Source: Anthoceros angustus
Lineage: Eukaryota; Streptophyta; Anthocerotopsida; Anthocerotales; Anthocerotaceae
Direction of reading: 5' to 3'
Assembly (NCBI GenBank): GCA_010909165.1
Contig: MU008219.1
Location: 172,177 to 236,176, forward strand
DNA: 64,000 nt
Below the pieces are notes generated by a model, which was given only the letters and a program-made list of their open reading frames with translations, did not search any database and was not told the DNA's origin. The position numbers were made by a program, and so were the translations under genes. Positions 25,365 through 38,193 of this stretch are shown piece after piece. Each line of letters begins with the position of its first letter. Position 1 is the first letter of the stretch.

Positions 25365-26580
25365 CGAAACTCAAACCCCGTTTCCGCTTCACACTTGCGG
25401 CGGACCATGGCTTGCACATCGACGCTAAAACTTGACATACACAAAATCATGTGATTGCCGTCCCAACTCGACCCGGTGAAGCCACGAGAAAGCTACGAAG
25501 CATCCAACCCCTCTCCCTCCCTTTCTCTTCCCCTCCGCCCCTTCTAGTCTAGATCGCTTGCAAAAAACCTAGGTAACCCACTTCACGCTCCTATCTCCAA
25601 TGCTCCTCCGGTTTGCCAAGGGTGTCCCCATCACTGTCTCGCCACAATGAACAGCCCGTTAGTGCATGCGACAACCATGCTCAACTCTCAAGCGAAAAGG
25701 TAGCGGAGGTAAGTGCTTACCGCCTCCTCCTTCACTTCCACCCGCTCCCGCTCCCGGTCACGGCGGCCTCCTCTGCAACCTTCATTCGCGTGGCATTGCA
25801 TGGACTCACGGCATGCAAGGTCACGGAAGCTCTAAACAATTCTTTGGGACCGGACAGTCCTCGAGCTCTTCCTTCACCCTCCTTCCTCTGCGGATGCTGG
25901 AGTTGCTGCACCCTTCGTTTCGCCTCCGTGAACCCCTCCTTCGCTATCCTATAGTCCTCTTCCACCCCTTGGCTTTTCCTACCTCACCCAGCATCTGGAA
26001 AATCTACGATGCCACCGCCACCCTGCATGGAAGGAGATGGCCACGCCATACGTCTTTCCACCTTACTGGGAGACCCAAATGGCCTCCACACAAGTCTGGA
26101 TGGGCAACTTCCATCCTTCTCCGCCTCGCTTTGCCTCCACATCCTCCCTTGTGATACGAGGTGGTGACTCGTAGCCACCTCTGCGAGTCCTCATCCGGAA
26201 GGGCTGCAAGCAGTGAGTTAGTTCAAGGAAGGTTGGATGGATGGGACGTAAGGAGAAGGCGGAACAAGCGAGGCAAAACCCGGACAATCGAGGTGGAAGG
26301 AGGGTGGAGGAGCATGGCGTGAGGACGGCTCTCTGCCAGAGGAGGGGATGAGCGCGGCGTGCACAAACCACAAAGGAGGTGGAAGACAACCTCTGCTGGC
26401 GGTGGAAGCAGGCTGGAGGAAGACGCCGTTTTTTGAGCCCCGTCTTCAGGTACTCACCGTTTCGCTGGTGCGTCCGTTACAGGCCACCCTTTGAGGCTGG
26501 ACCCCGTCCGTTCCACCCCCATAGTCATTAGGGGCGGTCCCCGGAACTAGAACCGAAAAACAAACATTGCCGCACTTGCT
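25365..26580. repeat. repeat block between the two DUF7869-type copies
   Basis: 25365-26000 is a paralogue of 22060-22640. From about 26000 to 26440 the sequence is unique within the window. It holds a minus-strand open frame of 108 codons without a recognised domain. No gene is called. Confidence 0.5.
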
Positions 26581-29500
26581 GGCATACATACCTTTGCCAC
26601 GGACATCCTGGGTGACCATCCTCCGGGAACACTTCGCCACACCGCAAGGTCGAACATAGATGACTGCATGATCACCATTGAAACCTCGCGGCTGCGCTCT
26701 CAATCGGACAAACCACGAACATTGTTAGAAAATTAGAGCACCACATTGCTGGGATCGGTTTCGACATAGTCGCCGTTACATGCTCCGGACATTATCACAC
26801 CGTCAACTTCCTACAACAGAGATGATGCGGTGGCGTTAAACCTTTCCACGAAAAGACGAAAACAATCCACGCATTCAAGCCCCGCCTTCATTCGCAAGAA
26901 AAGGGTGTGAGGCCATGGGGTTGCGCCAAAGTTCGGTGCGGACATCCGGTGGTCCACCACCACGTCGTGGACTCATCCGTTGATTCCACATTGTCGAGGT
27001 CTTCCGAGTCAATCATGTCTTGCATGACATTCGTGTCACCGGCGGAAGTCTCGCGGTTCATCACCGGCTCGACGCAACTCAAAGACTTTGGTCTTTTATC
27101 GCTTCATTGTCGTCCTCTGCGTCTTGTTCCTTGTCGGTGAAATCATAGGCCAGCACATTTGTCTCGGGAAGTTGAGGCTTTGCAAATGCTTCTCCGACGC
27201 CCTCTGCCTCCATTCTTTGATCGCGCACTTTTTCCCTCGACGGTGGGCGCTCAGTATCACAAACTCCTCCATGTACCTTCCCTCGAATGCATCATTGTTC
27301 TCTGTCCGCCACCAATGAACTATCATGAAAGGGACCACATCATGGTCCACCTCCACCACTTTTGCGAGCCGAATGGTCTCGCCTGGATCATCCCGGCAGC
27401 GGCAACCATCATTCCCTCCTCAATCTCCTTCACACAACCTCGACTGAGCCTCGCCTTGCCCTCCCTCCGCACTTGATGTGCCCTGTACACCTCCACCATG
27501 TCCAAAAATCCGTCGGCCATTGCGGGATCAACCAAAGTTGAGTCTGGAGGGTCTGGTGGTACCTCGTTTTCTTCATCGCGAGTGTACCAAGACCATTCTC
27601 TCCAACGGAATGGAATGCCACCGCTAGTCTCTCGGCTATTGCTACTGTTCATCCCGACGTATCCCACCATGCTAGTTGCTCCACATTCATATGTCGCCCG
27701 GTGCGTTCTAGGCCCGCTTTTACTTCATGGACTCCGCCACTACACTACCACTACCGCCATCAGGGGCATCGGGGCATCCTTCCGTTTTGCTTGTCCCTTT
27801 CCTTTACCTTGGGCATGTGATGGGACCAACGGCAACAATGGAGCGCCACAATCACCCGTGGTGGCACCCGAACGTAATAGCCGCACACCACCCTCCGGTG
27901 ACCGGATCGAACTTGAAAACTCCTTGCATCTTAGCATCCGTCCTCTCGATAGACTTCTCCTTGTTATTTTGAACTGGTGTTGAAAATCGTGATTATGCAA
28001 GTCATACGTTGCGACGATCCCCTTCGGCCATAGATAGGTCTTGAAGTCCGCACCTCCTTGATGTGAATCTGCGGTGATGGGGTGTCGCCCGCTCCAAAGA
28101 ACCCTATCATTTGAGCTGTGAAAGCATCCTTCAACCCTAGCACAACCGAGAACCTCGAAAACATTTGGTCAATCGATCGTGGGTATGGCCAACAAGAAGA
28201 AACCCCACCTTGATTTTTTGAAGATACCTTTCGCCACAAGCATGGACGGATATGCCAATACCTCCGATTCTTGTTTTGAGCATGTTGTCCATCGCAAGTA
28301 TAGAATAGGGGAGCGGCCCTCCGTATTGATAACATCTGAATCACTCTGATTCCATTCGGATCATTTCTCACATTCGGAAACTCAAATACACTGTGCGCAC
28401 CAAGTAGTTGAACACCAGCACACCTAGAACGTGAAGCCCGACAAGGGCTCCGGAATCAACCGTCTTTGGCAATCTGCGGTAATGGGGCAACTCTGTTTTT
28501 GGTCCATACCATCTATGGCAATACCAATGAACTTAGCCCGCACTTGTGCGGTGCGCGCCATTTTCGCGCTCATACATTGTTGTTCTCTGTGGACTCAGCT
28601 CCACATTCTTGTCTGCACGCAACAATAAGGCGTCGACAATGTGCACAGTTTGTTTCAAGCCACGCCTTCATTCGCAAGAAAAAGGGTGTGAGGCCATGGG
28701 GTTGCGCCAAAGTTCGGACATCCGGTGACCGCTGGAATAAGGACCGCCATCTCACCTTGTCGTGATCCGACCGCCTTTTATTTTCCTCTTTAGGTCATCG
28801 CGATGCCGCAAGGCTGCCGTATTTTTAACGGAAATACTTCATCCAAAGCTTGCAAAAGTAGCTATAACAAACGTGGGAGCACACTGATCTGTTCTGCTGC
28901 CTGGCATACTCAATGAAGATCTCCTCTTTCGTGTACGAGTCTGGCAAGTTGAAGACTTCCCGATTCGGCAGTCTTTCCGCACAGCCTTTGAAGAAAACGT
29001 CCATCCACATGATAGCGTGTAATCCATATGGCGTTGGCTGCTTTGCGACCGTAGCCTACGGTCCATCTAACATTTTTCACTACCGGTTTGCGCATTCTTG
29101 TATCTTAGTGACCCAATGCAGAAAACCCGACAGAAAGCCCTCACACACACCTGTTTCTTCCCATGTGGAATCCGGTTTATCCATACTATGGGCAACAGCT
29201 CCTCTTCGTCTTGATCGGATCCGGATGGTCTTGCAAATGCTTCCCCGCTCTCCTTTTGTCATGCGGAAGAATGCTACACGAATCACCTTCAATTTGGAAT
29301 GGCCAACACGCTCTAAACATTTTTTGTCACAACAATGCCGCTTTAAATCGGCGCACAACTTGGCCCTGGAACAATGCTTCTCTAAGACCAAATCCATTCT
29401 AGCTCTGGCCGGAGGTACTTTACGCTTGGCAACGTCAGTGCAGCTCGTTGCACGCAAATCCTCGCCTTTTGGCTTCGGATGTGCGCGAGGCATCATCTCA

Positions 29501-30174
29501 AGCAACTCCAACTGGATGGCATCACAATCACCAAACAAAGATCCGGGACCACGGACCACATTAGCTCTTGGACGACTCCCAGTCCCTGCAACTCCGCCAT
29601 CACCCGCGTGCGATATTGTTTCCAAGCCAAGCCCAAAATCAACAATGCTGTGGATCTTCTCACCAAAGTCCGGAGACTCTGCAACACTCTCCACATCAGA
29701 GTCTTGCCCAGTGCTCCTGCCTGGTGTAGCACATTCTCGATAGTATTCCTGGGACCCGCCCACAGCATCCGCTGGAGGGCCGACCTTGTCGCCGGCAGGG
29801 CGTCCGGGTGTTATCCGCGGTTTCTGCCCAAATGCGCCAGCGAGGTACATCTTCGCGATGCGCTTCGCCACTGGTGACCTGAAGAAGTCCGGATGGATGG
29901 TGCAGTGCGCCTCGTGGTGGCACGGTCCGTCGCGGCGTCTGCGTCGAGCACCGGACATCCGGTTAAACGTCTGCACGAGTTCCTCTTGTGCGATCCTCTC
30001 CGCCTCTGCATCGTACCCGGGATCGTACAGAAAAAGGTCGCCATCGCTGGCAACCATATCCTCCGTTCCCCCCTCCATATCTGGAACACGCACATCGTCA
30101 TCGCTCTCCACCGTTGTGAAGTCTGCTTTCACCAGTGTCTCTTCAAGGACTATGCCTGTCGACGCGGCCGCCAT
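26580..30174 (-). pseudogene. DUF7869-type transposon-associated protein, decayed copy 2, longest copy
   Basis: This copy keeps the N-terminal half that copy 1 lacks. A 364-codon minus frame (30174-29080) includes a cysteine/histidine patch (CCDKKCLERVGHSKLKVIRV) typical of the region ahead of DUF7869. The next frame (29066-28825) reads WMDVFFKGCAERLPNREVF and SVCSHVCYSYFCKLW. The DUF7869 core lies at 28371-27964 with AQNKNRRYWHI, RSIDQMFSRFSVVLGLKDAF and further C-terminal frames to about 26580. Frame changes near 29070, 28800 and within the core preclude translation of one protein. An acidic, aspartate-rich peptide at about 27010-26960 matches the charged tail. No terminal inverted repeats or target-site duplications were found. 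Confidence 0.7.
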
Positions 30175-31058
30175 AGCCTGTGAATCATCCTCTAAAACTA
30201 CGACGCGGGGTTGTGCATCATCGTGAGATCAACAATTGAGTCGTCGGACTCATGGCCACCGTTCGGAATGACATGCATCGACCCCGCCCCGAAATTTGCA
30301 AAATCGAACACGCCGTCGGCTTGTGGCCATTGCTCTCACGGAGGCGCGTGGCGTCAGAGGAGGAGGAGGGATGCGCAAGGTGGATGAGAAGTGGATGCGC
30401 AAGACTCGATACAATTCGCGGGCTTGTGCGAAATAAGCCTTCGCACTAAATGCGGCAATGAAGTCGATGTGCCCACTTTGCGGTGGTAGGAAGCGGTGTG
30501 TCATTGCTAGTCGGTGGATCTTGAATCACTCTAGGTGCCCATCGTTATGCCACCGAACACTATTTTAGCGTGGCATAACTAGCATATACCTTAGAATATG
30601 CTCAAATTTGCATTTGCCACATTAGCCGACAATGGCAAAACACGGCCGGCGACAAAGCATTTAAGGAGTTGCTTGATTACGAGCACGCTTGCCTGTGTCT
30701 TCCTTCATGACGGCGACCCCACCTTCCCCTTTCGGATGGTATAGATTCATTCTCGCTTTGGCGGGAAGATGTGTATTTCCATCTAGCTTATGTGTGGGCG
30801 GAAAAGCAAGAGATTGCCGCCGGAGAAAAGCAGGTCGTTCTCACACCGCACTTTGTCCATCGGTGCGGCGGTAGCGATGTCGGACACCGCCGACCTCCTC
30901 ATCGGCTGCATTACATTGCTCTCGAGGGTGCGGCAGTGGGCTAGTCGTCTGTGAGCATCAACTCAACTCCCGCTTGCACCGCATCGCCGTGTTCGAGAAG
31001 TTGCGGCTCATGCAGTGTATCGACTTTTAACAATCTAAACACTTCGTGATCTCACTTC
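30175..31058. other. spacer between two decayed elements
   Basis: About 880 bp between the N-terminus of the minus-strand DUF7869-type copy and plus-strand coding remnants. It may contain element ends. No repeated motif or gene is recognised. Confidence 0.35.
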
Positions 31059-32420
31059 TTTCATAGTTGCATGAATGGCTCCTCAAGGGCTCAAGCGGAA
31101 GAATGACTCCAACAAATCGCAGGGCGCTCGGTGGAGAAAAAAGGCGCGGAAGGAGCAGACTCACGGGCCTTGAGCAGGCGACGAGCCTGCACCGGACTCC
31201 AAGGACAACTCAAAGCTGCGCCACGATGCGGGTCTTCCACAAGAGCATCCCGCCGACCAAGGCATCTTTCCGAGTCCTTACAAGCGGTCCGATATTGACT
31301 TGATCCACGGATGTACAAGATGATCTCGCCATTTGACATTACAAAGAGAAGTTGGGCGATTACAACGACCCAATCAAGACTTGCTCTTCTTGTATGTGTC
31401 GATGGAGGATGATGCGAACCACACCAGCCAAAAGAAATGTGCGGGGCGATTGTTTTCACGCATCACGAAGGATGAGCGGTGTACGTCATATTCGATCGGC
31501 TCAAGCACAAGGAGCCTCTTCGTCGGACCCGCAATGGATTAGAGTATACAGTCTTTGCGGTGAAGAACTTTGACATTGTGGCGTGCCAACCAGGCGGAAA
31601 AGGCAAGAGCTTTTGGAGGCATTGCGACACGGTGATGGACATCGTGTCTTCCACAAGGCTTTGCACCAGCAATGTTTAGAAGGTGTGCGGGATGATGCAT
31701 TGCTTACATCGAAAGGGCATCTTGCAGAAGGCCCCTAGCATGGCATCTGCGCCGAGTGGAAATCAAATGGCAACTCCTAGTGCGGAATGGGATCGAGCAA
31801 ATCCATCACTGCAGGCGGTCGTTAACCACCGATATGCATGATCTGCGCCATGAAACGCAACAAAAGGTGGTGGCACAAAATATAATTCCGCGGGACACGT
31901 TTCAGCAACTAGTTTGCGAAATGAAAGCCTGCTGGTAAGAGGGGTTGCAGGCCACGGGACGTCCGGTGCTTCGAGTCCAAGCAACAGGTCCGCCCACACT
32001 CCGAGCCGCGGGTTTTTCCTAGCCCATGGCCGCTGCGATGATGTCACCCTAACCTCTCTAGCCGACGAAGACGAAGATGAGGATGCGGGTGGGGACCAGG
32101 ACAATGAGGGGTTTGGCGATGGCATTCTGGCTGATGGCCCAGAGGCCGGTGGATCATATCCAGGCCCCGACGAAGACGTGGAAGAGGACGATGGGGCGGT
32201 GGATGCAACGGACCGGGATTTGGTCATCCGCCCCGCAGAAGGGTTCAAGCCGTCGATCGATTGCGGGTAGACAATCGAGGAAAAAGAGGGAAGGGATTGA
32301 GAGTCGGCAATCGGTGGAGGCGGGTGGGAGGGTCAACAAGCGCGGCGGCAACGAATGGCACATGATGTCCGAGAGGGGCAAGAGCTCCCAAAGTTCATAG
32401 AGAAGGCCAAGGACGTCTGT
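31059..32420 (+). pseudogene. plus-strand coding remnants, basic then acidic, family not recognised
   Basis: Plus-strand frames read as a basic N-terminus (RWRKKARKEQ near 31130) and a middle part with FDRLKHKEPLRRTRNGLEY and GGKGKSFWRHCDTVMD (31490-31640). An acidic stretch with ADEDEDEDAGGDQDNEGF follows at about 32060-32115. The order of a basic DNA-binding-like segment and an acidic segment is common in transposon-encoded proteins. Several frameshifts and stops are present. It lies immediately upstream of the second ParB/methyltransferase copy on the same strand and could be a partner gene of the same element. Confidence 0.35.
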
Positions 32421-32639
32421 AGCCACGGACGGCAGGCTAGCGGAGGGGGAGAGATGTTGCGAGGGAGGCAATTGCGGGAAAGAGAGTATGGGAGTCCACG
32501 TTAAAGCTGTCCATCAACAGTTGTAGACCTCCAGAAGAACTTTGTCAGTTTGGCAAGGTCGTAAGCTAGACTGGCTTGGGTGGAGGCTTTGATGCAAAAG
32601 ATGAAGCATTCCACGTGGGTGGTGGTGTCTGCCCATGAT

Positions 32640-34500
32640 TGTCATTGTAGACCCGGCCCGGTCCCAACAAGAACTTCTTTGACATGGATAAGGTGGATCG
32701 GGGTGTACAAATTTTATGTATTGGAGGAATCATTCCTTCCAGCGATCTAGACTAGCCGACTTGTATCCATTGGTTCAAGAGTATGCAGTGGATGGATGCA
32801 TATGTTCTTGCTGGCCTCACAAATGAGGAGATGAGGTTAGTTGCCACTAATCACAACACCATTGCGGATGCCAGGAAGACTTTTACTTTCATCGACCGTG
32901 TGAGGTACATCGAATCGAGATGAAGGCCGCTAGTGATGGGAAGTGTGACTTAGACGAAGTTGGAGATATATGCCCGGGGGGTTCCTAAGTGGGATGCGAC
33001 CAAGCATGGACCTAAGGTCACTATCACCGCCTCGTGGATAACCGGACCTTTGGATTATTGTGTTGCGAAGGTTGATGATGAGGTGTGGAAATGCGTGGAT
33101 GAAATCTTTGAGAAGTGGAGGCAAGCAGTTGCACAGGCGGTGGAAGCTCGGGCTCTCACAAGCGTCGAGGCCCGAATTCAAGGAAGACAACGGCGGTTAG
33201 AGCAAACTTGGTCATTGACACAAAGGAGCTTAGTATACCGGTGAGGGTATGGAAGTGTTTCAGGCATCGAGCGATGCAGTGGGAACAACAACTTGAAGAC
33301 AACATGCATGAAAGTCCCTGGAGAATTGACATTGAAACAAATGTTCGTGTGGGTGGACAAGGCCAAAAACTCAACCTCATCCATGTGACATCGCCAAGCA
33401 TTTGCACGTGAGACATTTGAAGAGGTTCGAACGATATCCCGATTCGCATGGTGAATCAAATTAGTAACTTCCACCGCCTTCAAAAATCGGTCGTCCTCGA
33501 TGAACACTTAGCTATACCCAAATCGAGTTTCTCTCTTGTCGCTTCTTGTCCTTATAAGTCATGGAAAGTGGAGGCATTCACACCGTACATTCGAGCGGTA
33601 GAACGCTTGCATTTTGTTGGTGGGGATGTGTCTTTCATGTCTGCGTGCCAACACTTGCCTTGAGTGGGGTGCCCTACGAGAACTTCAAGGAGCACATATT
33701 CAAGGCCGAGCTTGGAAGCGATGGAGGAGTCGCAACGTGCCTTGAAATCGACCACACGAGGATAAGCCGATGACAATCGTGAGCGACTCCAAGCCGAAAA
33801 ACCCGGCAAGGTCGGGATCGTGTGTGGGAACATAGTGAACATGGCCCGGTTTGTAGAGCCCGACCGTATGCTTTGTTGTTGTTAGACCTCCCGAGGCTTG
33901 GATCTAGATCCCCAATCACGAGTATGACACAAGATTTACCAAGGCGAGTTTGAAGGGTCATCATGCGGTTCAAAGGCATCACCACATCCCGGTATTTCGT
34001 ATTGTGGTCTTCCATTCTCCGGATGACACATCTATGGTTAGAGAAGTCGATGGAAGCGTGCGGTCTTTGTGGCGACATGTTCGGCATAAAACCAATGTGA
34101 CATTGTCGAGGACACATGCGATGAGGACTTTTCACTTGCGCGCAGGAGCTTGGATAAGGATTGTGTGCCTCAACCGTTTGTGCTCGAGAACCGCAACTTG
34201 GCGGTGGAGTGACAACTGTTTGTTTGCGAGCGCGGTGGAACTAAAATTGTGTTACAACACTGCGGATGATCGGGTTGTTTCCCCTATCGAAGCCCCTAAG
34301 ACTCTTGAAGAGGTTGATTCAAGTCTGATGAGGAGATTGGGTCTTTGGGCGGGTGTGGATCGGGTCGGGTATGATAGCATGCTCGTTATGCCGTAATGTC
34401 ATTTACATTGATGTGGATCCCAGTGCGCTCAATTCATGGACCTTGAATCAATTCCATGGACATGGCCGGAAGAGGAGGAGGTGGGCGAGGAGCGCTATGG
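32640..34500 (+). pseudogene. ParB-like/DNA methyltransferase protein, diverged decayed copy
   Basis: Plus-strand peptides scattered over three frames align in order with the better copy at 45.2-47.7 kb. GLTNEEMRLVATNHNT (about 32810-32860) matches GLTL-EMRVLATDHNT. CVAKVDDEVWKCVDEIFEKW (33060-33120) matches CIAKLEGKVGENVDNIFSKW. A GEL-TLKQMF peptide near 33330 matches GETEQKML. LLLLDLPRLGSRSP (about 33870) matches the methyltransferase motif IV region LLVMDVPRGF. GDWVFGRVWIGSGM and NVIYIDVDPSALN (about 34335-34430) match the motif I region GDWIVDACAGSGTT and NCIVVDLDKHCAE. The glycine-rich SAM loop has lost the key AGSGTT pattern. Frames change at least five times, so no enzyme is made. The ParB-like part is heavily eroded. 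Confidence 0.65.
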
Positions 34501-35595
34501 AGGCGGAAAGACGTTCAATAAGGAGCCCATGGTGAACAACATGGTGGTGCTCGGGGTTCATATGTGTCGTTGAAGCGAGACCAACGAGGAAGCCGAGACC
34601 AAGGGTCATATGGCAAGTGGTGAAGCAGCGACAACTCAATGGTCCTTGGGGATGCGGGCGGCAAGTGAAGGAGGCGAAGAGCACCCTCCTCCGGGTGTGT
34701 GACCGGATGGTGGGGATGTAGGATTGGAAAACTTTGCTTCACGGATCGAGGTGTGTCGTGCGGACGATGGATAGGCTACGTGTTTGTTTCGAGGATTACG
34801 GTAGGAGGACCGGTGTGGGTCTTAAGCACCGGACGGTGGTATCGCGTGGTAGAACGTGCATGCAAGCGGGCTATGAACACAACAAACACATCGGCAAGGT
34901 CCTGGGCGGACCTAGACAACGAACACGGTCTGGTGGAGCACGCAAGCTAGGAAGCATGGGAGTGGTGGCGATTCGAGAATGTGTTCGGTGATTGCCGGGT
35001 GTTTGATGAGCGAGCTCATGGGCGTCTGTTGCTGCACAATCAGGCAAGGTATGGATTTCACAGAAACAACGGACCGATTTCAAAGAAGCGCATGCGGCGT
35101 CCATTCGTACAGACAGAGCAGATCAATACAATCGCCAAACTGTTCCTAATCTCCCTGCTAGGGAAGACTGTGTATGTTGTAAACCCACGAGATAAAACAG
35201 CCGGTGTACGAAGATGACAATGGATGTCATGTGACAATCCAACTTCGAAACACAGCGATGTTCAACTGCTTTCACAGATAGCTGCACTAACACCGCCTCG
35301 GTACACACATGTAGCAGTATGACTTTCTCCAATTTTATCCTTGACCACCAGTAAGTACACCTGGACATGTCAGGTGCTCCTTTGCCCTCCACACCATTCA
35401 CACTGCTCCAACCCCAGTAGTGGAATCCAGGTGTTGATCAACACGTTGCAACAGTGTCACGAGTTTGCACTGCCAGCTCCCGCCTCAACCAGAAATTCCT
35501 TAAGGACCAAGCAATGAAGCAGGCCGGGATCACTCCAGGCGTGCTTGAAAGGAACCTGCCCATGTTGTGATTGCCACCGGTGCGTCAACTTCCAA
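34501..35595. other. stretch with no recognised gene
   Basis: Downstream of the second ParB/methyltransferase copy. Open frames of 60-90 codons exist on both strands, including antisense threonine/histidine-rich frames, but none is recognised. The boundary of the element is not visible. Confidence 0.35.
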
Positions 35596-38193
35596 TTTCC
35601 ATCGCCCATGTGGAATTCTCGTTTGATGGTCGGTGTGAGGTGAGGTCTCCATCGCATGCAAATATTCGAGGCGGTGGCAAGCCACTTCCAAACGATTCGC
35701 AGAAGTCGCGGCTCATGGTGTCTGATGCGGCGGGCGGTCAAATCTTCCTCCACTCCGCCGACATTGGGCGGGAGATGCAAGGTTTATGCAGGCGTCCGGT
35801 GCCACGACCCTCCCACTAATGTAGAGGGTGACCATGACGGTGGACACCGACTCAACACATATGGATTTTCCATTGCGCGTTTGCATTTTGTTGTCCATAC
35901 AAAGTTGCCACGATTTTCAAATCTGCGTTTATAGGTAATGTACCGCTGGTTAGCCAAACTAATATGAGATGAGGACATACAAATACGGGAAAACAGATCC
36001 CTCTATGATTTGCTCCTAGGTTCAGGGGTTTTTTTTTAATGAAATCGAAAACATGGTTTTGGGTGGCTTTGTATACATTTCGACCCGTGTACACCCTTCC
36101 AACTAGTGACCGTGAGCCGTCACCAGTCCTAAGGAGACCTTGTTCTACCCATTCACAGCTTGCCTGCACATGCACCTGATCACGCAACGACTAGCAACCA
36201 TAAGCTCATGAAACTGCAGTACCAAGCTCAAGAAGCTACCATAAGCACAAGAATCTACACCACCGAGTTCAAAGCCACACCAAGAAGGTCTAGTATTTTT
36301 CAGAGCCTGCAGACAGACATCTGGACAAAGAGACGATCATCACATCACACCCACCACTCATCGCTAGGATCGCCAAGGTCGCTGATGTCATTAGATGCAT
36401 CTGTCCTCAAGGTTGAAAGCACACCACAAACACAAAATAATCCGCTCGGATCAAGCTCCAACACACACACAAAAACATTGAGCTGTGGAGCGGCATATCC
36501 GGACCAGCCCGCAATCACACCACCGCTCACAGGATCAAGCTCAAGCATATCACCAAAAACCTTGGACAATCAACCTGAACGAGAAAAGGACCGGTGTGCC
36601 CGCCTCCTCTTCTCCATCCTCTGCTAAAAGAACACGATGATTTTGTCCTCCTCCACCAAGCCTATGACTTACGCCTCCTTGTCGTGAATAAGTTCTTCCT
36701 CACGCTCCTTGTGCATGTCCTCCTGCTCTTGCTCCCCTGGCGTCTCACCTCCTCATGGCGCCCTCGAATCAAGACACATGCTCAATCCCAGCCTTACCTT
36801 TCCCCACTCTGTGACCTTGTTACGGGCCTTGTGAATCGTGGGTCTCTTCCCGAACATCCACTTTCCATCGCCCATGTGGAATTCTCGTTTGATGGTCGGT
36901 TGTCGAGAGGTGGGTCTCCATCGCATGCAAATATTCGAGGCGGTGGCAAGCCACTTCCAAACGATTCGCGGGGCTCGCGGTGTCTGAGACATGAGCGGTA
37001 GGCGGTCAAATCTTCCTCCACTCCGCCGACATTGGGCGGGAGATGCAAGGTTTATGCAGGTAACGTCCGGTGCCACCACGACCCTCCCACTAATGTAGAG
37101 GGTGACCATGACGGTGGACACCGACTCAACACATATGGATTTTCCATTGCGCGTTTGTATTTTTGTTGTCCATACAAAGTTGCCCTGATTTTCAAATACT
37201 GCGTTTATAGGTAATGTACCCTGCTGGTTAGCCAAACTAATATGAGATGAGGACATACAAATACGGGAAAACAGATTCCTCTATGATTTGCTCCTAGGTT
37301 TAGGGGGGTTTTTTTTTAATGAAATCAGGAAAACATGGTTTTGGGTGGCTTTTGTATACATTTCGACCCGGTGTACACCCTTCCAACTAGTGACCAGGAG
37401 CCGTCACCAGTCCTAAGGAGACCTTGTTCTACCCATTCACAGCTTGCCTGCACATGCACCTGATCACGCAACGACTAGCAACCATAAGCTCATGAAACTG
37501 CAGTACCAAGCTCAAGAAGCTACCATAAGCACAAGAATCTACACCACCGAGTTCAAAGCCACACCAAGAAGGTCTAGTATTTTTCGTGAGGAACTGTGAC
37601 GGACATACGGACAAAGAGACGATTCGTCACACATCACACCCACCACTCATCGCTAGGATCGCCAAGGTCGCTGATGTCATTAGATGCATCTGTCCTGTCA
37701 AGGTTGAAAGCACACCACAAACACAAAACAATCTGGCTGCCTGGATCAAGCTCCAACACACACACAGAAAAAACATTCAGAGCCTGTAGACAGCATATCC
37801 GGACCAGCCCGCAATCACACCCACTGCTCACAGGATCAAGCTCAAGCATATCACCAAAAAAACCTTCAGACAATCAACCAGCTGAAACGAGAAAAGGACC
37901 CAGCTGACTGTGCCCCCGCCTCCTCTTCTCCATCCTCTGCTAAAAGAACACGATGATTTTTGTCCTCCTCTACCAAGCCTATGACTTCTGCCTCCTTGTC
38001 AGGAATACGTTCTTCCTCACGCTCCTTGGCAGGCATGTCCTCCTCGCTCTTGCTCTCACCGGCCACCTGCCTCACCTCCTCATGGCATCCTCGAATCAAG
38101 ACACATGCTCAATCCCAAAGATCAAGTACCTTTCCCCACTCTGTGACCTTGTTACGGGCCTTGTGAATCGTGGGTCTCTTCCCGAACATCCAC
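35596..38193. repeat. 1.3 kb tandem duplication
   Basis: Unit 1 (35596-36861) starts at TTTCCATCGCCCATGTGG and unit 2 (36862-38193) starts at the same sequence. A short piece of the next unit's flank recurs at 38160-38194 (GTGGGTCTCTTCCCGAACATC at 36839 and 38170). Shared internal landmarks are GGCGGTGGCAAGCCACTTCC (35671, 36944) and ACTAGCAACCATAAGCTCATG (36190, 37474). A subsegment around CTGGATCAAGCTCCAACAC also occurs at 21305. Frames in both units are short. A lysine/glutamate-rich minus frame is present at 38099-37866. No family is recognised. Copies differ by short indels. Confidence 0.75.
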
